This document shows, one piece after another, positions 51,974-62,757 of a stretch of DNA of 64,000 bases (positions are counted from its first letter, which is position 1; the number at the start of each line of letters is the position of its first letter). Position numbers and translations under genes: made by a program. Under the pieces are notes generated by a model. That model searched no databases. It was not told where the DNA came from and was given only the letters and a program-made list of their open reading frames with translations. Origin of the DNA: Mesostigma viride (Eukaryota; Streptophyta; Mesostigmatophyceae; Mesostigmatales; Mesostigmataceae); assembly GCA_009746045.1 (NCBI GenBank), contig RPFO01000175.1, positions 3,757,231 to 3,821,230 of the forward strand. Direction: 5' to 3'.

Positions 51974-52366
51974 TCAATCCTTTTTAACAACAGTAATGGA
52001 TAAGGAACCAAACTCCAAAGTGAGAGGAGTATCTGAAGCAGATGCAGATGCAGCCCGTTTAGGGGGAGAAGAAGGAGGAGTAGCAAAGACTAGAGATTCT
52101 ACAGGAGGACGACCATGAGGAAGAGGGCGTACATGCAGGCCTAAATCTGTTTGGCTATGATCTATAAGGAACTGCTGAGCTTCTTCGAAGGACATAAATT
52201 TCTTATACCTAATTACGTTGTATACACGGTTCTGAACGATTTTCCTAGCGTCGGACCAAGAAAGGAAAATGGAGGACCATTGAGGCGTAATCACCACGTA
52301 ATATTTAGCTAGACTATTATCGCTAGAAGAATGGGAAGGAGCAGTAAAAGATCGCCGCTGGCTCAT
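51974..52366 (-). CDS. ORF0 of Gypsy-E: RNase H1 N-terminal (hybrid-binding/viroplasmin)-like protein
   Basis: This 130-codon frame starts at 52366 (MSQRRSFTAPSH). Residues about 21-70 read KYYVVITPQWSSIFLSW, then DARKIVQNRVYNVIRYKKF and SFEEAQQFLIDH. The pattern Y-Y-V-V, a short turn, I-x-x-S-W, A-x-x-x-V, Y-K-x-F-x-S-x-E-E-A-x-x-F-L is that of the RNase H1 N-terminal RNA:DNA-hybrid-binding domain, also known from caulimovirus viroplasmin. The tail (80-130) is Pro/Ser/Ala-rich. It sits between the 5' LTR and gag, separate from the pol RNase H. Its ATG overlaps the stop of a 60-codon upstream frame (52545-52363) as ATGA. The domain call rests on pattern only. A role in binding the element's own RNA:DNA hybrids is inference. 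Confidence 0.6.
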   Translation of the reverse strand: MSQRRSFTAPSHSSSDNSLAKYYVVITPQWSSIFLSWSDARKIVQNRVYNVIRYKKFMSFEEAQQFLIDHSQTDLGLHVRPLPHGRPPVESLVFATPPSSPPKRAASASASDTPLTLEFGSLSITVVKKD

Positions 52367-52880
52367 GGTAACGCACCTTGTTGTTCTTGAGTAGTCACGA
52401 TAGGAGTGGAAGGGGTAGGAGTCGACTTAGCTGGGTTATCTGGATCACCGAAATGACGAGGGCGGCAATGGTCCAGCGCTCGTAGTCCTAAAGTCAGCGA
52501 CCCAGTGACTTTCTGCGAGTGCGGCCGTCTAATGTACAGCAGCACGAAGGAAAAGGTGGAATCTACCCAGACGCTAATCGTCTCACTAACACCGAACCGA
52601 AAACATCAACTATCTACGACAGTGAGCAACATTTCTCAGGAAAACAAAACGAGGAAAAGGAGCTATCTATAAAAGGATTTTCCGCTTCGAGCAGGTATAA
52701 CTTCTAGGCAGGGCGTGTCCTGAATCAGGCAGCACTACCCCCCCAGCTCGCAGGCGACCCGCCCATTACCTGTCAAGTAGGTGTCGTCTTCATTTTCCCA
52801 GCCGCGGAAGGGTTGATTCAATGACGTATGTTGCAAAGGATCGTCGTCTCGCTCTCTATCTAAACTACCTCCGAGTCCAT
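52367..52880 (-). other. Leader of Gypsy-E with candidate primer-binding site
   Basis: Next to the 5' LTR (52863-52880) the minus strand reads A then TGGACTCGGAGGTAG, a TGG-starting primer-site candidate. The leader also holds a 60-codon frame (52545-52363) that ends over the ORF0 start. No other feature is seen. Confidence 0.5.
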
Positions 52881-53315
52881 TGTTACGCCGCAAACCTCGG
52901 CCTCCACCTCTACCTCTACCTCTTCTGATGCTACCTAGACTAGTGAGGCCGCCTCTAGTTAAACCCCTAGCGAAAGACGAACGAGACGATCCAGATCTCA
53001 ATGCATTGACATATGTGCTACTGTAATATGCCATAGGCCATTTAACCAAACCCGTTTATTCCAGGAAAAGAGGAAGGAAACACAACTACACTGCCGTGAC
53101 CCAAGCCTATATGTGTTAATTCATTTAACACACGCCGAGTGACCACGCACGGAGTGGAACGTGCATAAATGGTCACCAACGGTCCAACAGACTCGGGCCG
53201 ATCTGGCCCTCGCCTGCCGAGACACAGAAACACAAGCAGGTGCACAGATGCACGCCGGTCCACTACATTCTACAAAAGGATAAGGACCACTAATAAAGTA
53301 CACTAGGAACTCGCT

Positions 53316-53670
53316 ACTGAGAAAACTGAGATTTCCTGAGATTTCCTGAGATTTCCTGAGAAAAAAACTGAGATTTCCTGAGATTTCCTGAGATGTTCCT
53401 GAGATTTCCTGAGATTTCCTGAGATTTTCCTGAGATTTCCTGAGATTTCCTGAGAAAGTGACCTGAGATTTCCTGAGATTGGCCTGAGAAAATTGGCTTT
53501 TTCTCAGGAAATCTCAGGAAATCTCAGGGCTAAGTGGAAACTGAGATTTTACGTGGACACTGAGATTTTTTTTTCTCAGGCTGAAAATCTCAGGGCATTT
53601 TCTCAGGCGCTTAAAATCTCAGGGCATTTTCTCAGGCGCTTAAAATCTCAGGGCATTTTCTCAGGCATGC
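53316..53670. repeat. Left subterminal CTGAGATTTC array
   Basis: Repeats of ctgagatttc (10-base step) dominate up to about 53500. The complement ctcaggaaatctcagg then begins, plus three copies of cttaaaatctcagggcattt near 53610-53660. Confidence 0.85.
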
Positions 53671-54149
53671 CATTGCCAGAATTAAATGTGTATTCTAACA
53701 AGCATAACACCATCATGCAATAAATCCAACAATTCATTAATGAATTAAATACGTTATTAGCACATCTTGTGGTATTAGGCGTGGCATTCATGGCATCACG
53801 CTGTTTGATAGTAATGAACTTATGTTTCATTGTGGCATTCTGTGACTCATCATTTCAATACCATCAAAATATAAAACATCGACTCAAAACTGCTCTCATC
53901 CTATTTCTGGATTGCTAGCTGATGGCTCATGGCCATATAACAGCTGGCATGCCAGAGCCCAGCAACGGTGGTTTCACTCAATATTGATGTGTACGTCTTC
54001 TCGTCGAGCTTGTATGCTCCACGATCTGCATCAAGTCATCCCCCAAAGAAAGAAAGCATACAGAAAGCAAGGAGTTAAATTTACAAACATGATAATAATG
54101 CCATATGCAACATGATATTCCAAGAATGATATAGAAGGCGGGCATGCTG

Positions 54150-54450
54150 CCATGCATTGCGTGACTGCGTGCAGGCGTGCAGCTAGGTGTGCGTGCGTGG
54201 GCGAGTGCGTGCAGTTGTGCATGAGTGCGTTTGTGCAGGCGTGCCTTGGCGGGTGGGTTGATGGCTGTGTGCAGGCGTGCGTGCGTGAGTGGGTGCGTGA
54301 GAGTGTGCAGCTATGTGTGCGTGTGCGTGCACTTGTGCATGTGCGCGTTTGTGCAGGCGTGCCTTGGTGGGTGGGTTGATGGCTGCGTGCATGCGTGCGT
54401 GCGAGGGTAGGTGCGTGGGAGTGTGCAGCTAGGTGTGCGTGCGTGCAGTC
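54150..54450. repeat. GT/CG-rich minisatellite, period about 119 bp
   Basis: The phrase caggcgtgccttggygggtg with its follow-on gttgatggctg occurs near 54236 and 54355, embedded in tgcgtgcgtg runs. A pure (GT)n follows at 54571-54593. Long frames here are by-products of the repeat. Confidence 0.8.
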
Positions 54451-56318
54451 GGTGGGCGTGGTGAAGTCTCCGGGGTGTCGCTGTGGACATGGGTGGGGCA
54501 CTGGACTCGTGGGTGATACCGTTGTGGGAGGTGAATTGGGTGGGTACTCGTGGTCCTGGGTATTGTAGAGTGTGTGTGTGTGTGTGTGTGTGTTGGACTA
54601 TTGGGGGGACCCCCCCCTTTGGCGGGGGTCATGGGGGACATTGTTATGGGTTGATTATGTAGTAGTTGTGAGTCGCAGTTGTAGGTAGCTCGTGCGTAGG
54701 TCACAGGTTCGTGTGAGGGTTGGGGATGCTTGGGTTGCGTGGGTGGCTTGGGTATGGTACGTAGGCGGGCTTGCCGGTGGTCGGTGCAGCAGTGTCAGTT
54801 ATGGTTGAGTGGACAGCTGATTGGTTGCCCCGGAGGCCGGGGTGGATGGTTATGCTTCACGTGGATGGTGGGGTGGAGTCATCGTATGTTGGGGCAGCGG
54901 GGGGCGGGGTGGGCGGGGTGCAGTGGTGTAGGGGAACCTCGTTGTGGGGCGGTAGGTTTGTTTAGTAGGTGGTTTGTTATGTTGGTGTGGAAGGTGGTGT
55001 ATGTAATACGGAAGGGTGGTAGTCAGATAGGTTGGTTTGGGGGGACTCAAGGTGGATGGTCGGGTGGGTCATCGGATGGTTTGGGGGAGGAGGGCGGTGT
55101 TACGGTGTTGTGGGGGACCTCAGCGTGGGGGCGAGAGTAGTCCGTAGTCAGGTGGGGATGGATAACGGCATGTGGATGTCTGTGACGTATATTTGTGGGT
55201 GGGGCGGGTATGGAACAGGCAGGGGAGTGGGGCGAGTGGGAGTTAGCGGGGTGGAGGGTGCTGGCATTGTGGCGGGATGGTTGGAGGCACACGGACACAC
55301 GTAATGGCAAGAGTAACTGCATGCATAGCAACATTGGACCAGCTGTTCCTAGAACATCTGCAACCCTCAGCATGCAACAACCAACAGCAACTGACAACTG
55401 CCGACAGTGACAACGTTAGCAAGATGTGACGCCAAGTCCACTGGAGACCCCGATGTAATTTCAGGTGGTTCCCAGTCCTGCCGTGTACTTCACTTAATTC
55501 GGGGCCGCACACTTCGTTTGGTGCAGCAAGGGCTCGTGGCCGGTATGGTGGTAGCCGGTAGGCTTGATTGCCATGGATATCCGGCGTGGCGGAGGGGCCG
55601 CAGGGAGCGAGGCACCATGGAGGAGGCGATGGAGCGATTGAAGAAATGTAGGCAGTAGCCCGGTGCCCAGCAGCAGCGGAAGTGGAAATATTGCTTGACG
55701 CGGTGCGTGCGGTGGGATGGGTAGGCACTGCCTGCCATCACCCGGACATTTCCTGTTACGGCACAGCCCGCAGTCGGCCATATTGGAGCAGACGGGCCTT
55801 GCTGCGAATCGAGGGCGTGATATTGCACGGGAAAAATCATGCCGAGAGTCTCAGGGCGTCTCGCATGGCGACAGCTGCAGCGTGAGGGCCGACAAGCTCG
55901 AGATGCAGGTCTCGTCGGTACATGTGGGCCACTGGTGAGGTCGCCAATGTGATGGAGCCCTCTCCATCGTGCCAGTCGGACATCACTCAACAGCCAACAA
56001 CGATCTTTTGTGCGACCAGCAGCCTCCGAATTCCCTAAGTCCGGACTCCGGACGCAGCGCCCCTCTCCAACGGACTGCACGCGGAAATTTGAAATTCAGC
56101 CCGAAGGGCACGCGCCGCGCCAGAGCTGGCACAGGAAGTGGACGTTGCACGTGAATTGGAGAACGCCACCGTGACAAAGACCAAGGCGATAACGGCAGGT
56201 ACGCAGCCTTGGCAGCGCCATAATTTTACTTGGACACCATGCGCGGTGCTGTAGGCAGCCATATATATATCATTCACAGTGACTCGATGTAAAGTCGGGT
56301 GGTGTAATAGCGACATCA

Positions 56319-56351
56319 CCGGGCCCGCTACGTTTTTTGTAGCGGGCCCGG
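56319..56351. repeat. Perfect 13-bp hairpin with T-rich loop
   Basis: CCGGGCCCGCTAC and GTAGCGGGCCCGG enclose GTTTTTT. It is very GC-rich and perfect. No gene borders it, so a terminator role cannot be argued. Confidence 0.8.
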
Positions 56352-56562
56352 CACCAACCAAGTGACGTGACTCTGCCAGATGATGATTTGATAACGCAGA
56401 TGATTTGATAACGCAGTTCAGCATTATCAAACGTGAACGTCAAGCACTCAATCGGCGAGTTTTTCGTGAGCCAGGAAGCGCTCTTCTCTAGGTATTCCTG
56501 TGGTTTCGCAGTTCCCTACATCTTGTGAGGTACATAGGGACAGTTTAGGTGAGAATACCAGG

Positions 56563-56673
<111 letters not shown>

Positions 56674-57339
56674 ACTATCTCACTTTCTCGGTCCAAAAAT
56701 CAAGCCATCACTCACAAACAGCCACGCGACTGCTGTGCTCTCACGCCGTCTCATTACACACAACTGATTTAGGTAATGCAACGTTGTTGGCGCGTCAAGG
56801 CGTCGGGTATTCATCTCACTTAAGATCGTTGTGTGTTCCCTTTGCTGCTTTGCTGGATAACGCATGTTTCCCTTGCATGCAGGCAATCTACCTAACACAA
56901 CCATGGCGCACACATCGGCCAGCCCAGCATGGCGGGGAGGGCACCTGCGGACACAGATTTTGTAGGCTCTGAGCCCTCATCACATCGCTGTAGCACTGGA
57001 CAGTCTCCTGCGGTAAATTTCTAGAAAGTCGTCCATTAATTTCAGCAATGATCGCTGGGACAGCCCTACGCGGATGTTATACTGCATTTGTAAGATGCTT
57101 GTGGCTGTGCATCTTGCCCGCCACCCTCGGACTGTGATTGAGTGCACTTCTCCTTCATGTGTTTTGTCAGTACAGTTTGTCATGCTAATGTAATGCAGAA
57201 AACCGCAATTCAGGCAGCAAGGTAGCAGCCATGTTGATTTTGATGATGATGATGATGATGACTTGGTTTAGGTGGTCTTTTGAACTTGTTGATTTTAATG
57301 AAATAAGTTTACCTGTGCGTGGTGTTGATTTGTCAGTTT

Positions 57340-58070
57340 GCTACGCCTTTGGTTGTCATGTTGACGTTTGTCATGTTAACATTTGTGGACATTTTGTCAT
57401 GTTAACAATTTTTTTGGCCTTCGTTTGTTAACGTCTTGACATTTCTTGACACATCACCTTGGTTTGTCAGTGTATTGACATTTTTTTCCGTGTTGATATG
57501 TTGATATTTCAAAGATTGTCAAGGTTTTGTCAACCTTTCAACATTCTGTCAAGGTTTGTCAAGCCTTTGATGTTATCATGTCAAGCTTTTGTCAAGTTCT
57601 GTCAAGGTTTGTCAAGGTCATGTCAGTTGATATGTCAAGAATCTATATTACTAATTTGGCAATGTAAGGTAATCCGACACTATTCAGGGCATCACCGAGT
57701 ACGCGGCCAATCCAGAAGGGGCGGACTGACTGACCACCAATCCGCGCCAAGCGCACGGAAGAACTGCCAACCAATCCGCGCAAAGCTCCCAGCGAGCGAA
57801 GCGAGCGGCCGCTTTAGCGGCCTCCTCTCTGGAGGGCAGCGAAGGAGACCGTCAGTCCGTCACGATTCCTCTCCGGAGTGCAGCGAAGGAGTACGCTTCT
57901 ACGAACTACAGTATGCGTCTACAGCGGGCAGCGGGCAGTCCCTCCATGGTCTCTCTACCGCCAAAAATTGATTAAATTTTTTTTTTTTTTTGGCTGTGTG
58001 AAGCCAGCGGGTCACACTAGAACTATTTGACAATTCTTGACAAACAATTGTCAAAGTTTGTCAACACTCC
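57340..58070. repeat. Dispersed TTGTCAA-type short repeats
   Basis: More than a dozen copies of tgtcaagg, ttgtcaa or tgtcatgtt occur at 57340-57650, with both strands represented at 58020-58070 (ttgacaa and ttgtcaa). A poly-T run lies near 57976. These resemble subterminal binding-site arrays or a decayed satellite. Confidence 0.6.
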
Positions 58071-58096
58071 GTTCCTAGTGTGGCAGCGAGGATGGC

Positions 58097-58471
58097 ATGC
58101 CTGCACCAAGGAAGAGGAGGGGTAAGCAGCCTGCAGCAGAAACTGATTCCTCCATCTGCAGCGGCAGTGATAATGGTAGCCAAGAGGATGTGGCTCCACC
58201 TAGCAGCGACAGTGATGACCCATGCAGCTACAATGCGTCTGAACCTGCACGGGGAAGCGTGGACGGAGGGGGAGAGGAAGGAGGCAGCCTGCAGCAGAAA
58301 ATGCTGCTGATTCTGCCCGTGGTGGCGATGGCCGCGAGTATGCGGCTGAACCTACGCGGGGGAATCGTGGGCAGAGGGGGAGAGGGGGTAGGCAGCACAA
58401 GAATGTGGCTGAACCTAGCCGGGGCGACCTTGCACCAACGAGGAGAAGTGCAAGGGCGTATGGAAAAGTGA
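58097..58471 (+). CDS. Weak ORF near the right end of the 5.7-kb element
   Basis: A 124-codon plus-strand frame (MPAPRKRRGKQPAAETDSS) has a basic head and an acidic Ser/Asp-rich middle with SGSDNGSQED and SDSDD. This composition is seen in the disordered N-termini of nuclear proteins. Two imperfect internal duplications (rnL-type MRLNLRGG and MWLNLAGA) come from a DNA repeat. It could be a first exon of a lost transposase or nothing. No domain is seen. Confidence 0.25.
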   Translation: MPAPRKRRGKQPAAETDSSICSGSDNGSQEDVAPPSSDSDDPCSYNASEPARGSVDGGGEEGGSLQQKMLLILPVVAMAASMRLNLRGGIVGRGGEGVGSTRMWLNLAGATLHQRGEVQGRMEK

Positions 58472-58629
58472 GCTACGCTGAAGCAGATTGTAGCAACTCG
58501 TCTAGTGACTGAAATTGATGTTCTTATTAAACTTGAAGAGCTGTACTCCAACTGCACAAGAAATTATTATAATTTGTAATCAAAGTGATTTCTGGTTGCG
58601 TGGTATGAATGCGATTTCTCTGTGTGCAT

Positions 58630-58975
58630 GAGGTTTCTCAGTTTTTCTCAGGCCTTAAGTTTCCCAGATATTCTCAGTCTCAGATTTTCTCAGGCAGCAA
58701 CCTGAGAAAAAACCGGGCGCCTGAGAAATTTCGTTCCTGAGAAAAAAAAATCTCAGGCCAGGCGACTTTCTCAGGCTGATTTCAGTTTTTTCTCAGTTTT
58801 CTCAGTTTTCTCAGGTGATTTTCTCAGTTTTCCTGAGAAAACTGAGATTTTTCTCAGTTGATCTCAGGAAATCTCAGGAAATCTCAGGACATCTCAGGAA
58901 ATCTCAGGAAATCTCAGGCAGCCTTCCTGAGAAAACTGAGAAAACTGAGAAAAACTGAGAAAAATCTCAGATCTG
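58630..58975. repeat. Right subterminal CTCAG array
   Basis: It mirrors the left array: tttctcagttttctcag, then ctcaggaaatctcagg units, then cctgagaaaactgag to the terminus. Confidence 0.85.
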
Positions 58976-59144
58976 AGTTCCTAGTGTACGCGGCGCGGCG
59001 CCCAAAGGCACCCAATATACCACAGTACTGTTACGGGGACAATCATGTCCAAACTAGAACTGCACGTAACCTAAGAACAGCCGAGGCCAAGGACCTAATT
59101 TACGTCCGTAACTACAACGAATTGTTACGCGACGTAACATCAGG

Positions 59145-59308
59145 GTCATGCCCACAGGGACGCCCACTGAGGCACGAGAAACCACACGCCCGCGCCAATG
59201 CCCCCGGGATAGCCGCGGGGAAGCCAGAGCAGTCCTCCTGGGGCGAAAAGACTGCACACTTGGGGAGGTTGAGCCGAAGGTTGATGGCCGCCATGGCCAC
59301 TTCAAGGG
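59145..59308 (-). pseudogene. LINE RT fragment, right half of a split copy
   Basis: The minus strand reads VAMAAINLRLNLPKCAVFSP near 59250, the N-P-x-K-C-A-x-F-S region after the RT palm, then in other frames GVPVGHDPD, continuing into 39759-39693 across the Gypsy-E insertion. The LPKC(A)VFSP form is typical of non-LTR RTs in plants and algae. Confidence 0.6.
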
Positions 59309-59649
59309 ACATATATATTAAAAATATTAGTACTTACGGCAGAGTGAAATCGCTCAAACCAAAGCAAACGCCCAGCTATAAACCGAATTATACAGAGCCA
59401 TGTCAAAGCTCTATACTACGATAAGACCAATGGAAACTCCTAACGGGAGGAACCTAATAGCCCTGCTGCACCGCAAAATCAGCCCGCGTACGGCGGAGCA
59501 TGATGTCAGCCATGGCCCGAGTCAGCGCCACCGACAAGCGCTGACGCCAATATGACGTCCAGGTCCGCGCCGACCATGGGGCCCGGTGGCCCTCCAGGTC
59601 CAGCCGGTCCTCCCGGAGCCGGCAACACTCCTTGAAGAAGGCGGAGGTC
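59309..59649 (-). mobile_element. 5'-truncated LINE copy L1
   Basis: On the minus strand it holds the last codons of ORF2 (ending near the stop before caggagggaacc-type 3' UTR), a 130-base 3' UTR and an ATATAT-rich tail at 59309. It is truncated at 59649, where the tail of the next copy starts (acatatatatt). The same 3' UTR is found in L2-L4. Confidence 0.75.
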
Positions 59650-59760
59650 AGGACATATATATTATAAAAATATAATAATTACTTACATCAGAGTGAAATC
59701 ACTCAAACCAAAGCAAACGCCCAGCTATAAACCTGTATACAGAGCCATGTCAAAGCTCTA

Positions 59761-61144
59761 CCGGGTTGGTCTGTACGCCGTACGAATGCGATAAAATGCG
59801 GGATAAAGCATATTATGGGCCTCGACGTATTTTACGCGTATTTTACGTCTGACCACGCGGTTTGGACTTAGAATTTTTCGGGGGTACCAGCGGGCAGCGG
59901 GCACTGGCGCGGTGCCCAGGTTCTGGGCGCGGCGCGCTCACTGCACATTTGAGATTTTTACTACTAGAAGTAGATGCGTACAGTTCTTTTCATAAAGCGC
60001 AAGCCTTGCAAAATGTTTGGCCGGTAGGAGACAGCTAGGACTAGGTACATAACGCATAATAACAGTGTGCCAGCAAATGCCAGCTGTGCTACTGACGGTG
60101 TAATGCAATATAGCGACGACGAGGCCAGTGCGACTGTGCGACAGTGTGCAGCCATTTTCGATTTGCAGCCATGAAGAAGAAAGGGCCTGAATGGGATTTC
60201 GTTCTCGAGAAGAAAGAAGCAGTCACAGATGCTGTTAGTAACAAAACGCAGTTTGTGTCGAATAAGTTCTGCTCATTTTGCAACAAGAAGTTCTCATACG
60301 GGGCGGGGGCAATCAGCGTATTCCGAGTCCGTGCACACCCGCCGGAATCGCAGGGGAAGGGATGTTACCCTGCGACAAAATTCCACCGAATATCCGGAGC
60401 AAGTTTCTCAGGATGTATAACAACAAGTCGCAGCAGTCAGACGCCAAGAAGCAGCACAATTTGAACAGGGCAATGGCGGAGATGGGAGGGGCTGCGCCGG
60501 CTGACTTGTCGTCGGTTCCCAGCAAAGGCCAGCTGAGCATCACCAAATGGCTGGTTCCCGTCGACGAGAAAGGTGTCCAGCTGCTGGCTGCCGAATTTTT
60601 TATCGAGAACGGCATTGCCTTCAATGCGGCTGAGAGCGCCTCTTTCAAGCAGATGGTGGCCGGCATGGTCCAGTACAGAGGAGGGCACGTCACCCCTTCT
60701 TCTCGGAAGTTGTTGGGTGGCGAGCTTCTCGTGAAGAAGAAGGAGAGCGTGCAGGTGGCTGTCGAGGATCTCAGGGCCAAGAACAACCGTTACAGCTGGA
60801 CCCTCGTTTCTGTCCATTATATAGTGGATGGCTTTCCTTACAATTAATTAATTAATTGATTCCTTACAATTCCCGTTGCAGCATGCTCCCCCCTGCATGT
60901 ATCAAATCATAATCAGATAGGATTGCAGGGCATAAATGGAAGATGTTAATAAATAAGCATATACACCAAATTTCAGTTGTAATAACTGCATGACCATCAT
61001 CAAGGAGCGTGCTAATTGGGTGACTGACAATTGGACCACAAAAACTGTCGCGCATTTTACCGCCGCGTATTTTATACCCCCCACGTATAATACGCGTATT
61101 TTAAGTCCACGTATTATACCCCGCACACGTATTTTCCAACCCGG
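59761..61144 (+). mobile_element. hAT-3: defective hAT element with transposase fragment (TSD AAGCTCTA)
   Basis: The termini are CCGGGTTGG and CCAACCCGG. AAGCTCTA lies at 59753-59760 and 61145-61152, the 8-base duplication typical of hAT. The right subterminal region carries cgtataatacgcg units like those in hAT-1 and hAT-2. The inside codes for the N-terminal part of a BED-finger transposase. Confidence 0.88.
60171..60850 (+). pseudogene. hAT transposase, N-terminal part (BED zinc finger)
   Basis: The start ATG at 60171 gives MKKKGPEWDFVLEKKEA. The BED finger follows as C-S-F-C-N-K-K-F with Arg/His ligands in FRVRAH (residues about 34-60) and the usual G-K-G-C tail. A frameshift near 60372 moves to the frame ending at 60847, which has SKGQLSITKWLVP, then AAEFFIENGIAFNAAESASF and FKQMVAGMVQYRGGHV. 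This is the conserved segment before the catalytic core in one hAT branch. The RNase-H-like core and dimerisation region are absent, since the element ends 300 bases later. The finger would bind the element ends. It cannot catalyse transposition. Confidence 0.8.
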
Positions 61145-61244
61145 AAGCTCTATACTACAATAAGACCAATGGAAACGCCTAACGGGAGGAACCTAATAGC
61201 CCTGCTGCACCGCAAAATCAGCCCGCGTACGGCGGACATATATA

Positions 61245-62265
61245 TACTGGGGCACGCCCGGTGTGTCCCGACTGTCGTCAGTCCTAGTGTCTTCCCTGCC
61301 TGCCTTCATGAAAAACAACAAAAGACCTACGCGGGTATACTACTACACTGTGCCGACTGGATGGGTCTGCATGCGAGCTTGAACGATGAGGGGAAGGCTT
61401 GGCTTCACTCCGTTTCCCTTGAGGGGAGCGTGGGGGCCGCATTCCTGCGCGCCCTCGGCCATGAGCCCTTTGTTCACGCTGGTTCCGGCCCTTTACGCCA
61501 TCGCTCTCCGCCACCAGCTGTTTGCCCCGCAACCTCTCATCACGGCGGGTGCGTCCTGCGGCAGCTGCGGGCTAATTGCTCTGGATACTACTGGGACGCA
61601 CTACATCGCGTGCATGGGTGGCCAGCAGAACCAGAACTGGTTCCTCTATCTCCATACCGCTCTCCTCCGCCGGGGTGGTGTGTGCCATGGTTCGGTCGGT
61701 CTTTCCCCACTCCACCATATCAAGTGTGAGGACGCGGATGGGGCCGCCCTCTACTCACCCATGACCACCGCCCCGACATTACCGTGCTTAGCTACGACGG
61801 GCAGGGTTGCCACCTGCTCATCGATGTCTCCGTGGCTCGGCCGCTCTCCGGTCGCCACATCCTCCGGGCGGCTGTGGATGCCGGCGCTGCTGCCGCTGCA
61901 TGTGGCTGAGCGCGACAAGTTTGCCTCCTACGGCAATGTGGGGCCCCACCGGGTCATCCCCTCTGTCCTTGAGGAGTTCAGGGCCATGGGCCCCAAGACA
62001 GCGGAGTTTAATTCCACGAGTGCCGCCAGCGCCGTGAAGACCGCCTCGACCTCGAGGGTCAGACCGCCCTGTGGTTTGCCCGCACGTGGTCCTCGTATTG
62101 GCGGCAGCGCCTGTCACTCGCCCTCACTCGCACCGTGGCTGATGTGTTATTCCGCCGCACCCGGGCCGACTTCGTCGCGGCCTATGCGGTCTAGATCCCT
62201 CCCAGGCCTGCATGGTGGGCCGGCAGCGATGTTGCTGCGTGTCGTAGTTTTGTGATGTAGTTAGT
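61245..62265 (+). pseudogene. LINE ORF2 C-terminus with zinc finger and PD...D motif
   Basis: The plus strand reads LSSVLVSSLPA near 61270, EGSVGAAFLRAL near 61425, and FAPQPLITAGASCGSCGLIA with a C-x2-C...H...C finger (61550-61615). After frame changes come PDITVLSYDGQGCHLLIDVS (about 61770-61830) and YGNVGPHRVIPSVLEEF (about 61930). The stop is close to 62190. A C-C-H-C finger followed by P-D-x(10-14)-D is the layout of the restriction-like endonuclease in early-branching non-LTR elements. The last lysine-side residues were not verified. Multiple frameshifts are present. Confidence 0.65.
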
Positions 62266-62356
62266 TGTACCTTGTGCCACTGGCGTGATCCTTGGATGTC
62301 CGTGTGAGATTCCTATTCATTTCTTCAGGGTTCTTCTCCTTTTCGGGGTTTTATAT

Positions 62357-62447
62357 ATTCATTGAGAATGATAGGTTACGGAGGTGAGATGGGCATGCAA
62401 CATAAGGAAAAACCCGATAACTGCATGGGAGAATAACCCTGAAGAAT
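62357..62447. repeat. Short interspersed repeat (about 90 bp), copy 2
   Basis: Begins cattgagaatgataggtta and ends gggagaataaccctgaagaa, matching 10979-11063 with a 3-base cat insertion and few changes. It sits between the plus-strand LINE 3' UTR and LINE copy L3. Confidence 0.65.
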
Positions 62448-62757
62448 GAATATATATTATAAAAATATAATTACTTACAGCAGAGTGAAATCACTCAAAC
62501 CAAAGCAAACGCCCAGCTATAAACCGATATACAGAGCCATGTCAAAGCTCTATACTACGATAAGACCAATGGAAACGTCTAACGGGAGGAACCTAATAGC
62601 CCTGCTGCACCGCGTACGGCGGAGCATGATGTCAGCCATGGCCCGAGTCAGCGCCACCGACAAGCGCTGACGCCAATATGACGTCCAGGTCCGCGCCGAC
62701 CATGGGGCCCGGTGGCCCTCCAGGTCCAGCCGGTCCTCCCGGAGCCGGCAACACTCC
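62448..62757 (-). mobile_element. 5'-truncated LINE copy L3
   Basis: The same 3' UTR and tail as L1, with 13 bases (aaaatcagcccgc) missing. It is truncated at 62757, next to the tail of L4. Confidence 0.75.

Larger units (their letters stand above)
59650..61236 (-). mobile_element. 5'-truncated LINE copy L2, split by a hAT element
   Basis: The 3' UTR begins at 59650 and continues after the hAT insertion (59761-61144) from 61153 to 61236, with AAGCTCTA duplicated. It ends in the sequence cgtacggcgg joined to another ATATAT stretch. Confidence 0.75.

Noticed and set aside
56319-56351. Rho-independent terminator
   Set aside because: A strong hairpin, but in a eukaryote-type repeat region with the T run in the loop and no upstream gene.
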